Shown here: piece by piece, positions 34,621 to 46,376 of the stretch
How positions within the stretch are numbered: position 1 is the stretch's first letter
Layout of the letters: each line of letters starts with the position of its first letter
From: Bisporella sp. PMI_857
Lineage: Eukaryota; Ascomycota; Leotiomycetes; Helotiales; Helotiaceae
Length of the DNA stretch: 64,000 bases
Assembly: GCA_021307315.1 (NCBI GenBank)
Contig: JAJSPD010000007.1
Location: forward strand, 372,001 to 436,000
Direction of reading: 5' to 3'
Program-made: the position numbers and the translations under genes
The notes under the pieces: model-generated
The model's input: only the letters and a program-made list of their open reading frames with translations
Told to the model about the DNA's origin: nothing
Database searches by the model: none

Positions 34621-35286
34621 CTATTGCAGGCTACTTTTTGCATCCTCAAATGCCTCCTTGATTCTCGTATCCCAGATTTGATGCGCCTTATCCAGCTTAG
34701 ACCTGAATGTCTCAATGAGCCACAGAGAATGCGTTCGCCCAGCCTTCTCAATCTGCTCTTCATGACTTCTGACCTGACCTCTCCAGAACGTGGTAATAGA
34801 CTCCATCTTTGCCTCCAACTCCCTCAAAACTCCTTTATCATTCTGCTTCGGTAACTTCTTCTCGGGCTCAGCCTCATCGCTTTTCAACTCATTGATTTCT
34901 TGCTCCGCCTCCGTGAGAGATTTTCCCGCGCTCATAGCCTTCTCTTCTGCAATCTTGACTTTCGCGGAGTATATATCGATCAATCGATTCATCTCTTCCA
35001 TGCCATCGTCGACGACGAAGTCGCCAAACCTCGAACTGCCTTTTCCGTTTCTGACATATGAACCGAGACGATTAATGTGGCTCTTGGCCTTCAGATCGAG
35101 GTCTTTTAGGGATATTTGAGAAGCGTCGTTCTTGATGTTGCATCTGTAGCAGAGCGCCGGTATATTATTGGATAGCGTAGGTGTCCTGGCACAGATACTG
35201 TTGGTGCTTGTCCACAACTCACACTGAGATATACCTAGCTCTGTCATGTGGTTGCAGGCGTAGACACTGACGAGCTGATTGCACAT
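34621..35286 (-). CDS. Hypothetical protein with N-terminal Cys/His cluster and coiled coil
   Basis: 221 aa, single exon. The first 50 residues hold spaced Cys and His (MCNQLVSVYACNHMTE...CELW...C...CYRCN), a pattern common in small fungal proteins that may bind zinc. From about residue 90 the sequence is charged and heptad-like (MEEMNRLIDIYSAKVKIAEEK ..., EAEQEINELKSDE, further helices to the end), suggesting a coiled coil. No known family was recognised. It lies at the PKS-distal edge of the cluster and shares no evident role with it. The AUG is followed immediately by the Cys motif, which supports the start. Confidence 0.65.
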   Translation of the reverse strand: MCNQLVSVYACNHMTELGISQCELWTSTNSICARTPTLSNNIPALCYRCNIKNDASQISLKDLDLKAKSHINRLGSYVRNGKGSSRFGDFVVDDGMEEMNRLIDIYSAKVKIAEEKAMSAGKSLTEAEQEINELKSDEAEPEKKLPKQNDKGVLRELEAKMESITTFWRGQVRSHEEQIEKAGRTHSLWLIETFRSKLDKAHQIWDTRIKEAFEDAKSSLQ

Positions 35287-35838
35287 TGTGGGGCCAATCT
35301 TGGTAAGAACGAGGTTGCGTGTTGGGTGTTTTATGAGTACCTTGGAAGCGGTGGTGCTAAATATTCAGCTATCAGTGAGTTTTAGATCGGCATTGTCTTG
35401 GAGAATTTGAATTTCGCGGTCTGCTTCACAAGGAGACCGCATCCCGAGATATAACTTCACTTTACAGCCTTGGACCAAACTCTCACCAAGTAGTCATTAT
35501 CCAAATATCTCACATAAATTCGCTTTTACGTGGTATTTATAAGGTGAGAAAGAGCGTAGTTGGTCAGCCTTATTAGCACAACAATGATAGTGAAACCAAC
35601 ACGCGAAAGATTTTATCTTCATAAAATCGCCACACATTCCTATGTTCCGATGACTCCCCCCTCTTTGAACTGTTTGCATATGTAGAAATAGTTTAAACAA
35701 TAATCTTTGGGAGTAATGGATATGTGTAGGCACGATCAAGATATTGAACAAAAGTACGGTAGCAATTCTCTATATCTAAATAGTTTGACAAGGAAAAGAT
35801 CTGTAACATAGCACCAAGGCAGCAAGCACCCATAAAAT
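35287..35838. other. Spacer at the PKS 3' end
   Basis: 552 bp upstream of the coiled-coil gene and downstream of the PKS. No gene; presumably the boundary of the cluster. Confidence 0.4.
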
Positions 35839-38800
35839 CTACTTCGTTCTAGGAACCTCACCAATACTAGCCTCCCTTATTTGCCTCCCTGGGTCTGCTA
35901 AAAACACTTCCAGCAACCTCAGATAAGCCCCCTTCAGCCATTCTAAACTCTCCACGCTATACAAATACTCCTGCGCCGCAAACATGATCCTCGCACAATC
36001 CCCTGTCTCTAACACGCTAACGCAGAAATCGTAGCTCACGTCCACACCACTCGCATTCCACTCTTTCATCTCCAGCTCCCCAAGCGGTACGCGCTCAATG
36101 GCATGCCGTAGGTAATTGATCTGCACTTGGTACAGCGGATGATGTGTTTTTGGCATGAGCGGGATGTGAAGGGACTCGAGGATGATATCAAAAGGCACAT
36201 GCGCGTGACCGGCTGCGGTGTAGCATGTGTTCCTGGTGGTTCGCACAAGGTCGGTGAATGAGCTGTCAGGGGAAAGTACAAGGCGAAGAGGGAGGTAGTT
36301 GAAAAGAGGTCCGAAGATCTTCTGATCGGTCTCTGAGGTCCGGCCTGAATCGACGCTGCCCATACAAAGATCTTGGATACTGACAAGATGGTAAAGAAGT
36401 GATTGGAAGATGGCAGTGTGGAAATGGTAAGGGCTGACTTTGAGGGCGGTGCAAAGGGTCTTGATAGCGGTTGTTGTCTTTGAAGGAAGGTCGTGTCGAA
36501 TGTTATGGAGCAAGTATTTGGGCATAGGTTCCCTTTCTGCGACGAGCGCGAATGGAAATAATGGAATGAGTGATGGTCGGTGAAGATGTTGAAGCTTCCA
36601 AAAGTTGATGCTTTCACTCCAGGTCCCTTTACTTAGTGCTTGGTACTGGAGATGCCCATGGTCTGCTAGGTGAGCCGAAGCTCTGATCTCAAGATGGCGA
36701 TAAGCACGATCTAGATCTTCCAGGAATATTTCGATACTCCGTGTATCAATGACGATGTGATGGAAGCCAGCAATGACGACGTATCTGCCTTGAGGCATTA
36801 ATGAGAGCGAAAAACTCGTTGTTTCACCAGCTGGAAGATTGTAAGCATAATTATTAATTGTGTCCCATTCATTCTCCAATTCAGCGTAGGAGTCCACTTC
36901 TTTCGTAATTAAATGCGCATATGAAGCTGAAAGAATCTCTTGTATTAAATCGCCATTGGATTCATCTTCGAAAAAGCGTGTGCGGAGAACTTCATATGCT
37001 TGTGTGGTAGCTCTAAACGCGCTCACAAAGAGCTCAACGTCAAGGTTACCCTGGATATTATATGCTACAGTCAAGTTGTTGACGTTTGCTGCCGCTGTAT
37101 GCTCGTTCACTCTCCACATTCTTGCTTGAGCGAAAGTCATTTTTTCTCTTCGGATTAGCTTTACTGTCTCCTCTTCGGTAGCAGGAGTATCTATTGCTCC
37201 GTCCGAAGACGTAGAATCATCTGCTTCTTCTGAAATTTTGGTTTCCTTTTCAATAGACGTATATTCTATTGGATTAGCTCTCTTATCTCCTGTAGTCTCT
37301 TCGAAATGTGAAAACACTTCCTCTGCTAGTTCTGTCACAGTTGCGCCGCTGAGGATCTCGAGAATAGGCACGTCTACACCAAGTTGAGCTTTGAACCAAC
37401 TCCTGATTTCAACGGCAAGTAATGAATCAACGCCGAGTTCTATGAGAGGGGACACTGCCACAACGCTGTTGAGCGCAAGAAGAAGCATACGTTCTAATTT
37501 GACCGAGAAAACACTGATCAAAATTCTCAGAGAGTGAGATATGCTTCCAGATTGGGTCAATTGTAATTTTAAGGGCACTTCTTCCGTTTTCACAATCGTA
37601 TTTCGTTGAGAAGCTTCATCTGCTTTATCATTGATGAGATGGGACACCCTTGGATCGAATAGCCATCCCGCAAGAGATTCCTTGGCAATTATCGTAGTAT
37701 CAATGTTCCCATCGAGTCCAGCGATAACCTCCGAATCATGGCCAGATTCAGGCCGACCAGCTATAATTGCTTCAGCAAACACTGTTTGTAGTTCGGTTTC
37801 TGATATTGTCATGACGTTGCGTCTCTTCGCATGCTCGCGCTCCCGCCCACCGCTCGTCCGAGCCAGATATCCAACTCCAGTGATCACCCCGATGCTCATG
37901 GTCGATGCTGCGAGACCTCGTTTTCTTCTTGCTGCTGCCAGTCCTGCCATGAATCCATTAGCTGCAGCATAATTCGATTGACCTGGATTCCCAACCACCC
38001 ACGCAATCGAAGAAAGCATGATGAAGAATTCTAGTGGAGTATCATAGAATAGCTCGTCCAAAATTTGGCTTCCATCTACTTTAGGAGCTAAACAATCTAA
38101 TACCTGTTCGTAGCTCATTTCCTGGAAAGAGCTATCACGAAGCACCATCGCTCCATTGATGACACCCCCAACTGGAGGAAGTCCTGATAATTTATTCTTA
38201 TGGAAATCGAGTACGGCGAAGCGATCACATATATCTAGCGCATGTACTTTTACTGTAGCTCCATGTCTGTGGAACCTGGTGGCCCAACTTGTATCAACCC
38301 GAGGATTCCTGCTGGTGAGTACGATGTTACGAGCGCCTTGCTTGACCATCCACTCAGCAAATGACATTCCCATTGACCCAGTTAATCCCATTAACAAATA
38401 TGTCTTGTCGGGAGAAAACAATTGAAAAGAATCTGTCACACTCTTCACCGGTAGGGAAAGTGATTGAGTCTTTGTCCAGTCTAATATGCGGAACAAATTG
38501 GTATCGGCGTTTATTCTGTCTAGATCATCTGGGCCGATAATCATTTCAGCCGGAATTTGGAAATTGGAGTAATAATTTCGAAGAACAGAAGAAGATAATC
38601 CCTGCGTGAGAAATTCTGCGAGACTAATTGACAACTTGGCGAAGGTTGGTTGGGAATGGCGTGAGAATGGTTTGAGGTAAGTTGTTAGCGGAAAACATGC
38701 TTCTATGTTCGCGGTCAAATCTTTGCGGTCGGAGAAGTCTACAAAGAATTTTAGATTTAGGTCTGCAAACAAATTTTTCAAATATCTCCGAGATGCATTT

Positions 38801-41800
38801 CGAGGTATAAATATTTTGCCACTCTCTTTGGCATTGGATTGCGAAGAAGATAGGCGAACGGCATCATGACCAAGACGATATAGCATTTCCTGTCTAACAG
38901 CCCAGGCAAGGCCTTCATCGGCATCATGCAATATAAGGTGAGAATCAGCTGGAAGTTGGTGTAGCAGAACTTGGGCAAGTAAAGTATAGTAGATTAATCC
39001 CAACGTCCGAACTTCATGGCCAACGTTGATCGTCGTTTTGAGTATCCCCTCCTTTGGCCTAGCGAGGCGCGAGGAAATCGAGGTCGAAAAAAGAACAACT
39101 TGCTGTGAATCCGAAAGTTGGCCGAGACAGACAAAGACTGATAATGTACCTATTTTTATTGGCTGCAAAGCTGAGTGTGTGACAATGACCAGATCATCAA
39201 TGTTGTTTAAAGGGTTGTTTCCTAACCTCAAAGCGTAAGTCAAATCCTCAAGATCAACAACTTCTACTTGTGCCAGCTTGGGAATTACTTCGGTAGATAT
39301 AAGCCTATGCGAGCAGTTAAGTCGGTTATTGGCTGGCTCATCATGAACTATTCGAGGGATTGAAAGTACGCCGTCTTCCCACTGAAGCTCGGGCTCAAAA
39401 CTCCACAACAGGTGTTTACTCTCGCTTAGGGAAGGCAAGTAAAGTAGTCGCAGAAAGGTTTCACAGATAAGCGTTGCATTGATGCTTCCGCCTTTGATAC
39501 TCAAAACCTGAATGTTCAAGTGGGGAATTTCCAGCCTCAGAGACCGCAGAAGCCCTAATAAGGCATCATAATATGGACGGTTCATCCCTTCACCTCTGAT
39601 CACAAACAACACCTTCTCCACGTGAGAAAATAAACTCTGTAAGCCTTTAAACTTTTTCTCTGTAGGATCTTTAAAGATTGGCTCAACGAGCTCGTTTAAG
39701 CAGAGCAAAGAGCTACCGTTGGGTAAGCTAGCCGGATCCAGATCTTCTATTGATTCTAAGAGGGTTAAACCATGTGTCAATGGCTTGAGCAGGTTATATG
39801 CATTTGCCATCAGGTCCTTGATTTTGCTAGTACCAAGGACGGAAATATGGTGTCCGGTTGATGGAGGCTGAATTTCTAAAGGGGATCGTAGGCAATTGAT
39901 AGCATCGTTCACGGCCTGGCTCACAAAGACGAAGCCAAGATTGCTCTTTGGCAAGTTGCTGTCTTTTGCAACGGCATCAATGCCAGAGAATCCATTCCGG
40001 CGAAGTAGACTGTCCCATTTGGTAGGCCCCACCATAGGGCCCCATTTCCTGTCGTCACCACCCAGCCACCAGCCTGGCAAACCTGACATCATGAACCCGG
40101 ACCGCAATGTATCTTCAGATCCCTCAACTAACACAAGATAGCCACCTGGCTTCAGGAGGGACCTGATGTTCGATAGGGTCTTGTCCAAGTCCTTAGTTGC
40201 ATGAACAACTAAAGATCCCAAAATCAAGTCGTATGAATGTTCTTGATAGCCTTGTGACCTTGCATTTTTTTCAAGATCAAAGACTTTAAAAAGCATCTTC
40301 TGGGACTGAAGGCTGAATCTTTCCTGCGCCCTTTCGAAGAAGCCGGATGATACATCTGTAAACGTATATGAGAGAAACTTATTGCTCAACGCGTTGAGAA
40401 TGTGACTAGTTGCACCGCCTGTACCTGCACCTACTTCCAAGATGTTCATTCGGGGATATCGGTGGGTAATTTGCCTTACCATTCTTTCGAGTATCAGATA
40501 TGCTTTTTGGTATCCGAGGCCAGTGTTGTAGTATTTGTTGAGCTTATTACCCTCCATCATGAACTCCAGCATGGTACGTCGTTCACGTATTGCAATAGGA
40601 AGGTTTTCGCCTACGGCTTGAATAAGCTGCAGATCAGAGGAGCTTGGATTTGATTCGACCAGTGAGAGTATTTGCTCATGTGTATCATTTTCCCAGTCTA
40701 CCTTCATGTTTGAGAAGCTTCCTGCCGAAAACTGAGGGAGAATACGGTCTATGTAATCAAAGAGCCTGCGGTAATGTGCTTCGGCCCCTGCCAGTTCTTC
40801 CGCGCTAATATCGGTCTTGAGTGAGCGATAATAATACCAAATCGCCCGGCCACAAGCAGCAACCAAAGCTTGCTCAGCTTCGGTGTATTCTGGAATGCTG
40901 ATCTGGGCAGCGTTCGATACATCAGACTGCCAGATTGTCTTAGAGAACATTTTCCGATCGTCTGAGGGCTTTGGCGTTGACAAAGGTCTCCAGGATATAT
41001 CTTCAAATTGAAATTCGAGAACTCCGTCTTCGTCAAACAAATCGATATCTCCAATCATTCCTGACGGAGATCTCTGCGTGACAAAGGCTTGGTAAGTGAT
41101 CATCCCCTGACGGACCTCAGTACCGACTGAACGAGGATTGAACACAATGCGTCTGATGTGTTGTGGAACAAGTAATTGGTGAGCATAGCCATCATCTTGG
41201 GATAGAAATGCTGCAAGAAGAGATTGCAAGCCAAGATCTAGAGTGGCGGGATGGGCAATGAGGCTGCTTCTTGACCTTGTACATTTGGTGACCGACGATT
41301 CCCCATTCCGAGTTATTGATTCTAGTTTTCGGAAGAGACCATCATAACCCCATCCTATTCTCTGAAGACACTCGTAAAATTGACTGGATTCTATCGACTC
41401 AAAGCTTTGCGGAGGTTCAAGAAGTTCGCACGTATCAGTCAACAACGCTTCCTCGAGCTCAATCTCCAAATGCCCTTCAAATGATAAGTCTAAGAGACCA
41501 GATGCATTAGCTGAGGCTGTAGAGCATGAGAATTCAGCGGCAACCGACTTCCAAGAAGTGTTATCCCTATCCCTCTTCAAGGAGAACAAGGTTTCGATAA
41601 TCGATCCTTCATCGATAATGATCGCCTTGAGAATCTTGAAGTTTAGGATCGAGATTGTGGCAATATTTTGGCCGTTCACGAGGAATTTTGCAGCTTCCAA
41701 GGCCATCACAACGTAAAACATAGCAGGGACCACAGGTTGACCTTGAACCCGATGGTCCTTGATCCACGGTATTTCCTTCGTGGATAGCATATTTCTCCAG

Positions 41801-44800
41801 CGCATGTCATGAGCTGTATCATTCGGCTCTCTCATGCCGAGAAGTTCATGGCTTGGAATGTTTTGCGAAAGATAATTTTTAGACAGTCGTGACTCTCTAT
41901 ATAAAACTTGTTGATGATCCCAAGAATACGATGGCAGTCCTTTGAGTAGAGAAGGCTTCTGATATCGCCGCGCATACCAAACTTTTCTGTATTTCTCGAA
42001 GTCAACTGCATCCGAGCGTTTACGCTCCCATATAAAGCCAAGTGACCGTGATAGTGCCTCTATACTGCCATATTTCCTGTCAAGTGTCCCATAATAAGAC
42101 GGTAGCGTTGTAATTTGTGATTCATCTGATTTCGATAAGAGTGTTTCCGTTGCAGGCCCTTTCAGCGCGGGGTGGGGTCCAACTTCCAGTGCAATGTCAA
42201 AGGGGCCATGGCTAGATACTGCCCGATCCAGGGCTTGCGAGAAGAAGACGGGCTGTGTCATATTATCGACCCAATATTCACAGCCTAAAGTGCCTTTTTC
42301 AGCGGGGTCCCCCGACTTGTAAACACTAGAGATCCACCTGCACGAATTATCACGATCGTGAATAATCTTGACTCCACATGCTTGAAGAGATTCAAGATAC
42401 GCAGCACCACATCTTTGCATATGGTGACTATGATACGCCGTATCCACGATCAATTTTCGGGAGAATGTTTTTTGCTCATTTAGCTGCTCTTGTGCTGCAT
42501 CCACCATGTCCATATCACCAGAGACAGTAGAGCTAGATGGTGAATTGCTAGCTGCGACACCAATTCGTCCTGCGAATTCCGGCCGAGCACAAAATTCGGA
42601 TGCCTCATTAAAGGACATTCCAACAGCGATCATGCCGCCCTTTTGACCTGTGATTCCACCAGCTAATTTAGCATGCAAACCTCGATAGAATGCAATGCGG
42701 ATAGCATCTGAGGCTGTCAAGTATCCTGCAGCATATGCAGCAGCTATTTCGCCGGAGGAATGGCCGACTACTGCGGAAAATGTCACTCCAGCAGAACGGA
42801 GATGACCAACCAGTACAATCTGAATTGCGGTACACAGAGGTTGAGATAAGGCAGCTTCTCCTATTCGTGACTTGCTATGATCTGCCAGAATCTCTTCTTT
42901 GAGCGACCACGACGGCGAATCAGGCAATACAGCAAGAGAGTCCTCGAGGCTGGAGAGAATAATTTGAGCTAAATTAGACTCTTCGATGAGTTCTTTCCCC
43001 ATCTTTGCGTATTGTGCGCCCTGTAATTTCCATATTTTTAGTGTTTCAACTATTTAATGAGGCTAGGAGCACTACAAGAATACCTACCTGACCTGTGAAG
43101 ACCCCAAGTATACGAGACTCATTTCCTTGCGGCCTAAATCCTAATGGACTAGTTGGTAGACTCTGTAGACGTTCCACTAAGGCGGCTAAAAGCTGTTCTC
43201 GCGAGCTTCCTGAGAGAGCAACTCGAAAAGGAAACAATGACTATATAGATATTAAATTTAGCAAACGGAAGGTCGTGACTATATCTAACGCTGATGCGTT
43301 ACTCGAATATGGATAAAATTGCCAAATTTAAGAGAGATTTGGTAATGCACAATATACACTTACGCGTCGTTTTTGGAGGGTCCAGGCCAAGTCTTCTAGA
43401 TTTACTTTAGGATGACTTTCGATAAACTTGAGTAAAGCTTGAGTCTGTGAAACTAGTGACTGCTCTGATTTAGCTGAGATCACGATAGGCGTGATAAGTC
43501 TATCTGATCTCAAACACTCTTTGGGGATCTGATCATAGCTTTCTAGTATCGCGTGTGCATTCGTTCCTCCAAACCCAAAGCTGTTCACACTAGCCCGCCT
43601 TGGGACCCCTGAAGGGAGGCTTGGCCATGCCTCTGCTTTCGTCGGAATCTGTAATGGCCCATAGAACGGCTGGATCTTCGGATTCAAAGTTTCGAAATTC
43701 AGATTTGGAGGTATAATACCATGTTGAACCGCTAATGAAGCTTTCAGGAGACCAGCGATTCCAGCTGCCCCTTCTAAATGCCCAATCGCCGTTTTGACGG
43801 AACCAATAAAGAGTGGAGTGTGATTTACAGTGGTGAGATCACCACTAACGGTGTCCTCAGATCTGAAAAATGCTCTACTGGTGGCTTCCGCCTCAATGGG
43901 ATCCTATGTAATTTAAGATTTAGCGAAGGAATCAGGTAATCAGATCCTAGTTAAGGCTTACTCCTGCTGGTGTGCCAGTTCCATGGGCCTCAAAGTACTG
44001 TGGTCGGTCAGTTGGTTTCCGAAGGTCAAGCCCGGCCCGCTCGTAGGTTTTCCAGATCAACTTTGCTTGTGCAGTTGGACTTGGCATCGTGATTCCAGTG
44101 GTTCTGCCATCCTGACCAACTCCGGTTTCTCGAATGAGACATTCTATATGATCCCCATCTTTCTGTGCCTGCGAAAGGGTTTTCAGCATCACAGCACCAA
44201 ATCCTTCGCCACGTGAATACCCATTTGCGGAAGTGTCCCACATGCGTATGTATCCAGTGGGAGACAACATCTGAAGGTTTGACAAGGCAATATACTGTTC
44301 AGGTCCTAGTATCAGATTGCTTCCGGCCGCCACAGCAACCGTGGCATCACCATTCCGCAATGTTTGAACCGCTTGATGAACAGCAACAAGACTTGATGAA
44401 CAAGCAGTGTCGATACTCATACATGGTCCATGCCAGTCGAAAAAGTACGATATTCGCGCTGCTAAAATACTCGCATGGGTCCCCGTTGCAGCATATTCGG
44501 GAATACTTGCTGGATCGCGGATCGAAATAGAATCCCTAAAGTCGTAACTCATTCCGCCGACAAAGACTGAGGTTGACGATCCTTGCATTCCCTCTATTGT
44601 GAAGCCAGCGGATTCCATAGCTTCGTATACCGTCTCCAGCAAGATACGCTGCTGAGGATCCATGGTCTCAGCTTCCCGAGGATGGATCTGGAAGAACGCT
44701 GCATCGAATAATCTGTGGTCCTCCTCCATAAAATATGACCTCCTTGTATTTGATGTCCCATGGTGGTGGCCATCTTTGTGATAGAACCCGTCGACATTAA

Positions 44801-44945
44801 ATCGATTTGAAGGTATTTCATCAGATATATCGTAAGGGTTCTTCAGAAATTCCCAAAGTTTGGAAGGGCTTGTCCCAGGGCCAGGGAACCGGCACCCACT
44901 GCCTACTATGGCAATGGGTTCATTCATACCATATTCGCGACCCAT
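35839..44945 (-). CDS. Highly reducing polyketide synthase with C-terminal condensation domain
   Basis: Four exons (44945-43962, 43903-43364, 43240-43088, 43020-35839) encode 2952 aa. Domains in order: KS (about 8-430; Cys182 in DTACSSS, His321 in EAHGTGT, His370 in IGHLEG), AT (about 553-870; Ser647 in GHSSGE), DH (about 950-1240; His982 and Asp1154), C-methyltransferase (about 1330-1600; EVGAGTGG at 1421-1428), a non-catalytic psiER/psiKR region, KR (about 2095-2290; TGLTGSMG, Ser2229/2230, Tyr2243, Asn2247), ACP (Ser2425 in GVDSLL), and an NRPS-type C domain (about 2520-2950; HHIVIDT at 2646-2652). No NADPH-binding enoylreductase is present. This is the LovB-like arrangement, where a partner protein supplies ER activity. 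All catalytic residues listed look intact. Adenylation, thioesterase and reductase domains are absent after the C domain. Confidence 0.95.
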
Positions 44946-46376
44946 TATTAGAGCAAGCCTCGAACAATCTATCTACTCGACCACAGGTTCACCACAATTT
45001 CTTTTAATAGCCATTATATTGGATAGATTGATTTAAACAAGATATTATACACTGTAGACGTACCTAGCTCATCGCATAGATAGCCACGTGAGGCTTGGCA
45101 AGAGAGCGAGCAGGAAAATTAGGGCGGCACTCCATACAGATGGTAACTTTGGGTTAACTAATTGGGCTGTTGATTTCAAGCAGCGACAATCGAGTTATCG
45201 GTGGAAAATAGCGCTAGTCGTACAGCAGGATGTTTACGTGAGAGATAATGATACCATTTCGAGCCTTGTGATCTTCATGCCTTGGTTTCGCTCCTGCGCC
45301 GCACGACTACATTTCGTCCCGTGCCCAGTTGTATGACATCTTCGTTAGCTCTGATGATTCTTCTTGCTAAGAAGAAGTCGATCTGAGTAATAGCCAGGAC
45401 GTACAAACGCCACTGGAAGGGTAGTCCAGAGCTGGGCTGACGGGAGCGTCCGGGGAACCTAGGGTCTGGCATAAGTTTAAGCGCCACATGCGAAAGATGG
45501 GACTTTGCTTGAAGCTATAGAGGGCTAAGCTGTATAGACTGTAGCATAAGATTATTTGTGGTCCGTGATAGTTTAGTGATTCACTCAAGGGGTAGCGGTG
45601 AACAATTAGGTTGGGGCGGCGTTAGCCCCATTTACGCCAAGACATCTGCCAAGAGCAACTCTAAATCCACCACAACCCAATATTCACGACAAGGAGATAA
45701 TTGTTGTCCGACGTGCCTCAACCTTGCAGAGCCAGGATTGGTCTGGGTGTGACTATGTGGATGTCGGAACCATCTCCACTAAGCAAGTAAAGGCGTAAGC
45801 GCTATTATTGGCAAAGGAGCTTGTGTGGTTGTCTCAGGACCTCTTTGACACATTAACTTAATGTCTCTAGAGCTAACACACATTCAACTTTACTCAAATG
45901 TACTTACAGTGAAATTATATGCGTATGACACTTAAGGGTTAGTGCAAATGTTCTCGGACCAACTTTACTTTGTGAGGAGCAGTGAGAATAAAGAAACTGG
46001 GGACTACGCCTCGGCCCATATTCTGTAGAATCTGTGGAGCTGGAGAAAGCGCTGCTTACATTAAATACAGTAAACAAACTTGAAGCAAGGTTGCACATGC
46101 TGATTTTGGTTTACTGTATTATCCGATTTCAGCCAATCAAGTGTGCTTGATGGGCTGGCCCCCTTTCCAGCTGATATTGATTAGATCGTGCTCCAATTAT
46201 CGACTTGTTTGCAAACGCTGCGTGTCCAGATATATTGCCGCTAACTCTAGAAAATTGTGTTCAACAGTAATGCCTCGTCCATTTTAGACCCTCCTTTAGG
46301 AATAGGATATCTGCAAAACCAGCTCTCCAAAAACATGCTACTTTGCAACCTTTAATTATTGTATCCCCTAGCCTAT
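44946..46376. other. Spacer between PKS and CoA-ligase genes
   Basis: 1.43 kb containing the PKS promoter and the ligase 3' UTR. The longest frames (45275-45487 minus; 45558-45752 plus) are 60-70 codons without family resemblance. A GGGGC...GCCCC inverted pair lies near 45614-45630. The room would fit a small gene, but none is supported. Confidence 0.4.

Noticed and set aside
36066..36617. 183-aa frame inside the PKS gene
   Set aside because: It is a shadow of the condensation domain in another frame; composition is unnatural.
45275..45487. Small minus-strand frame in the PKS-ligase spacer
   Set aside because: 70 codons with a weakly hydrophobic centre, no homologue recognised and no support from neighbouring splice sites.
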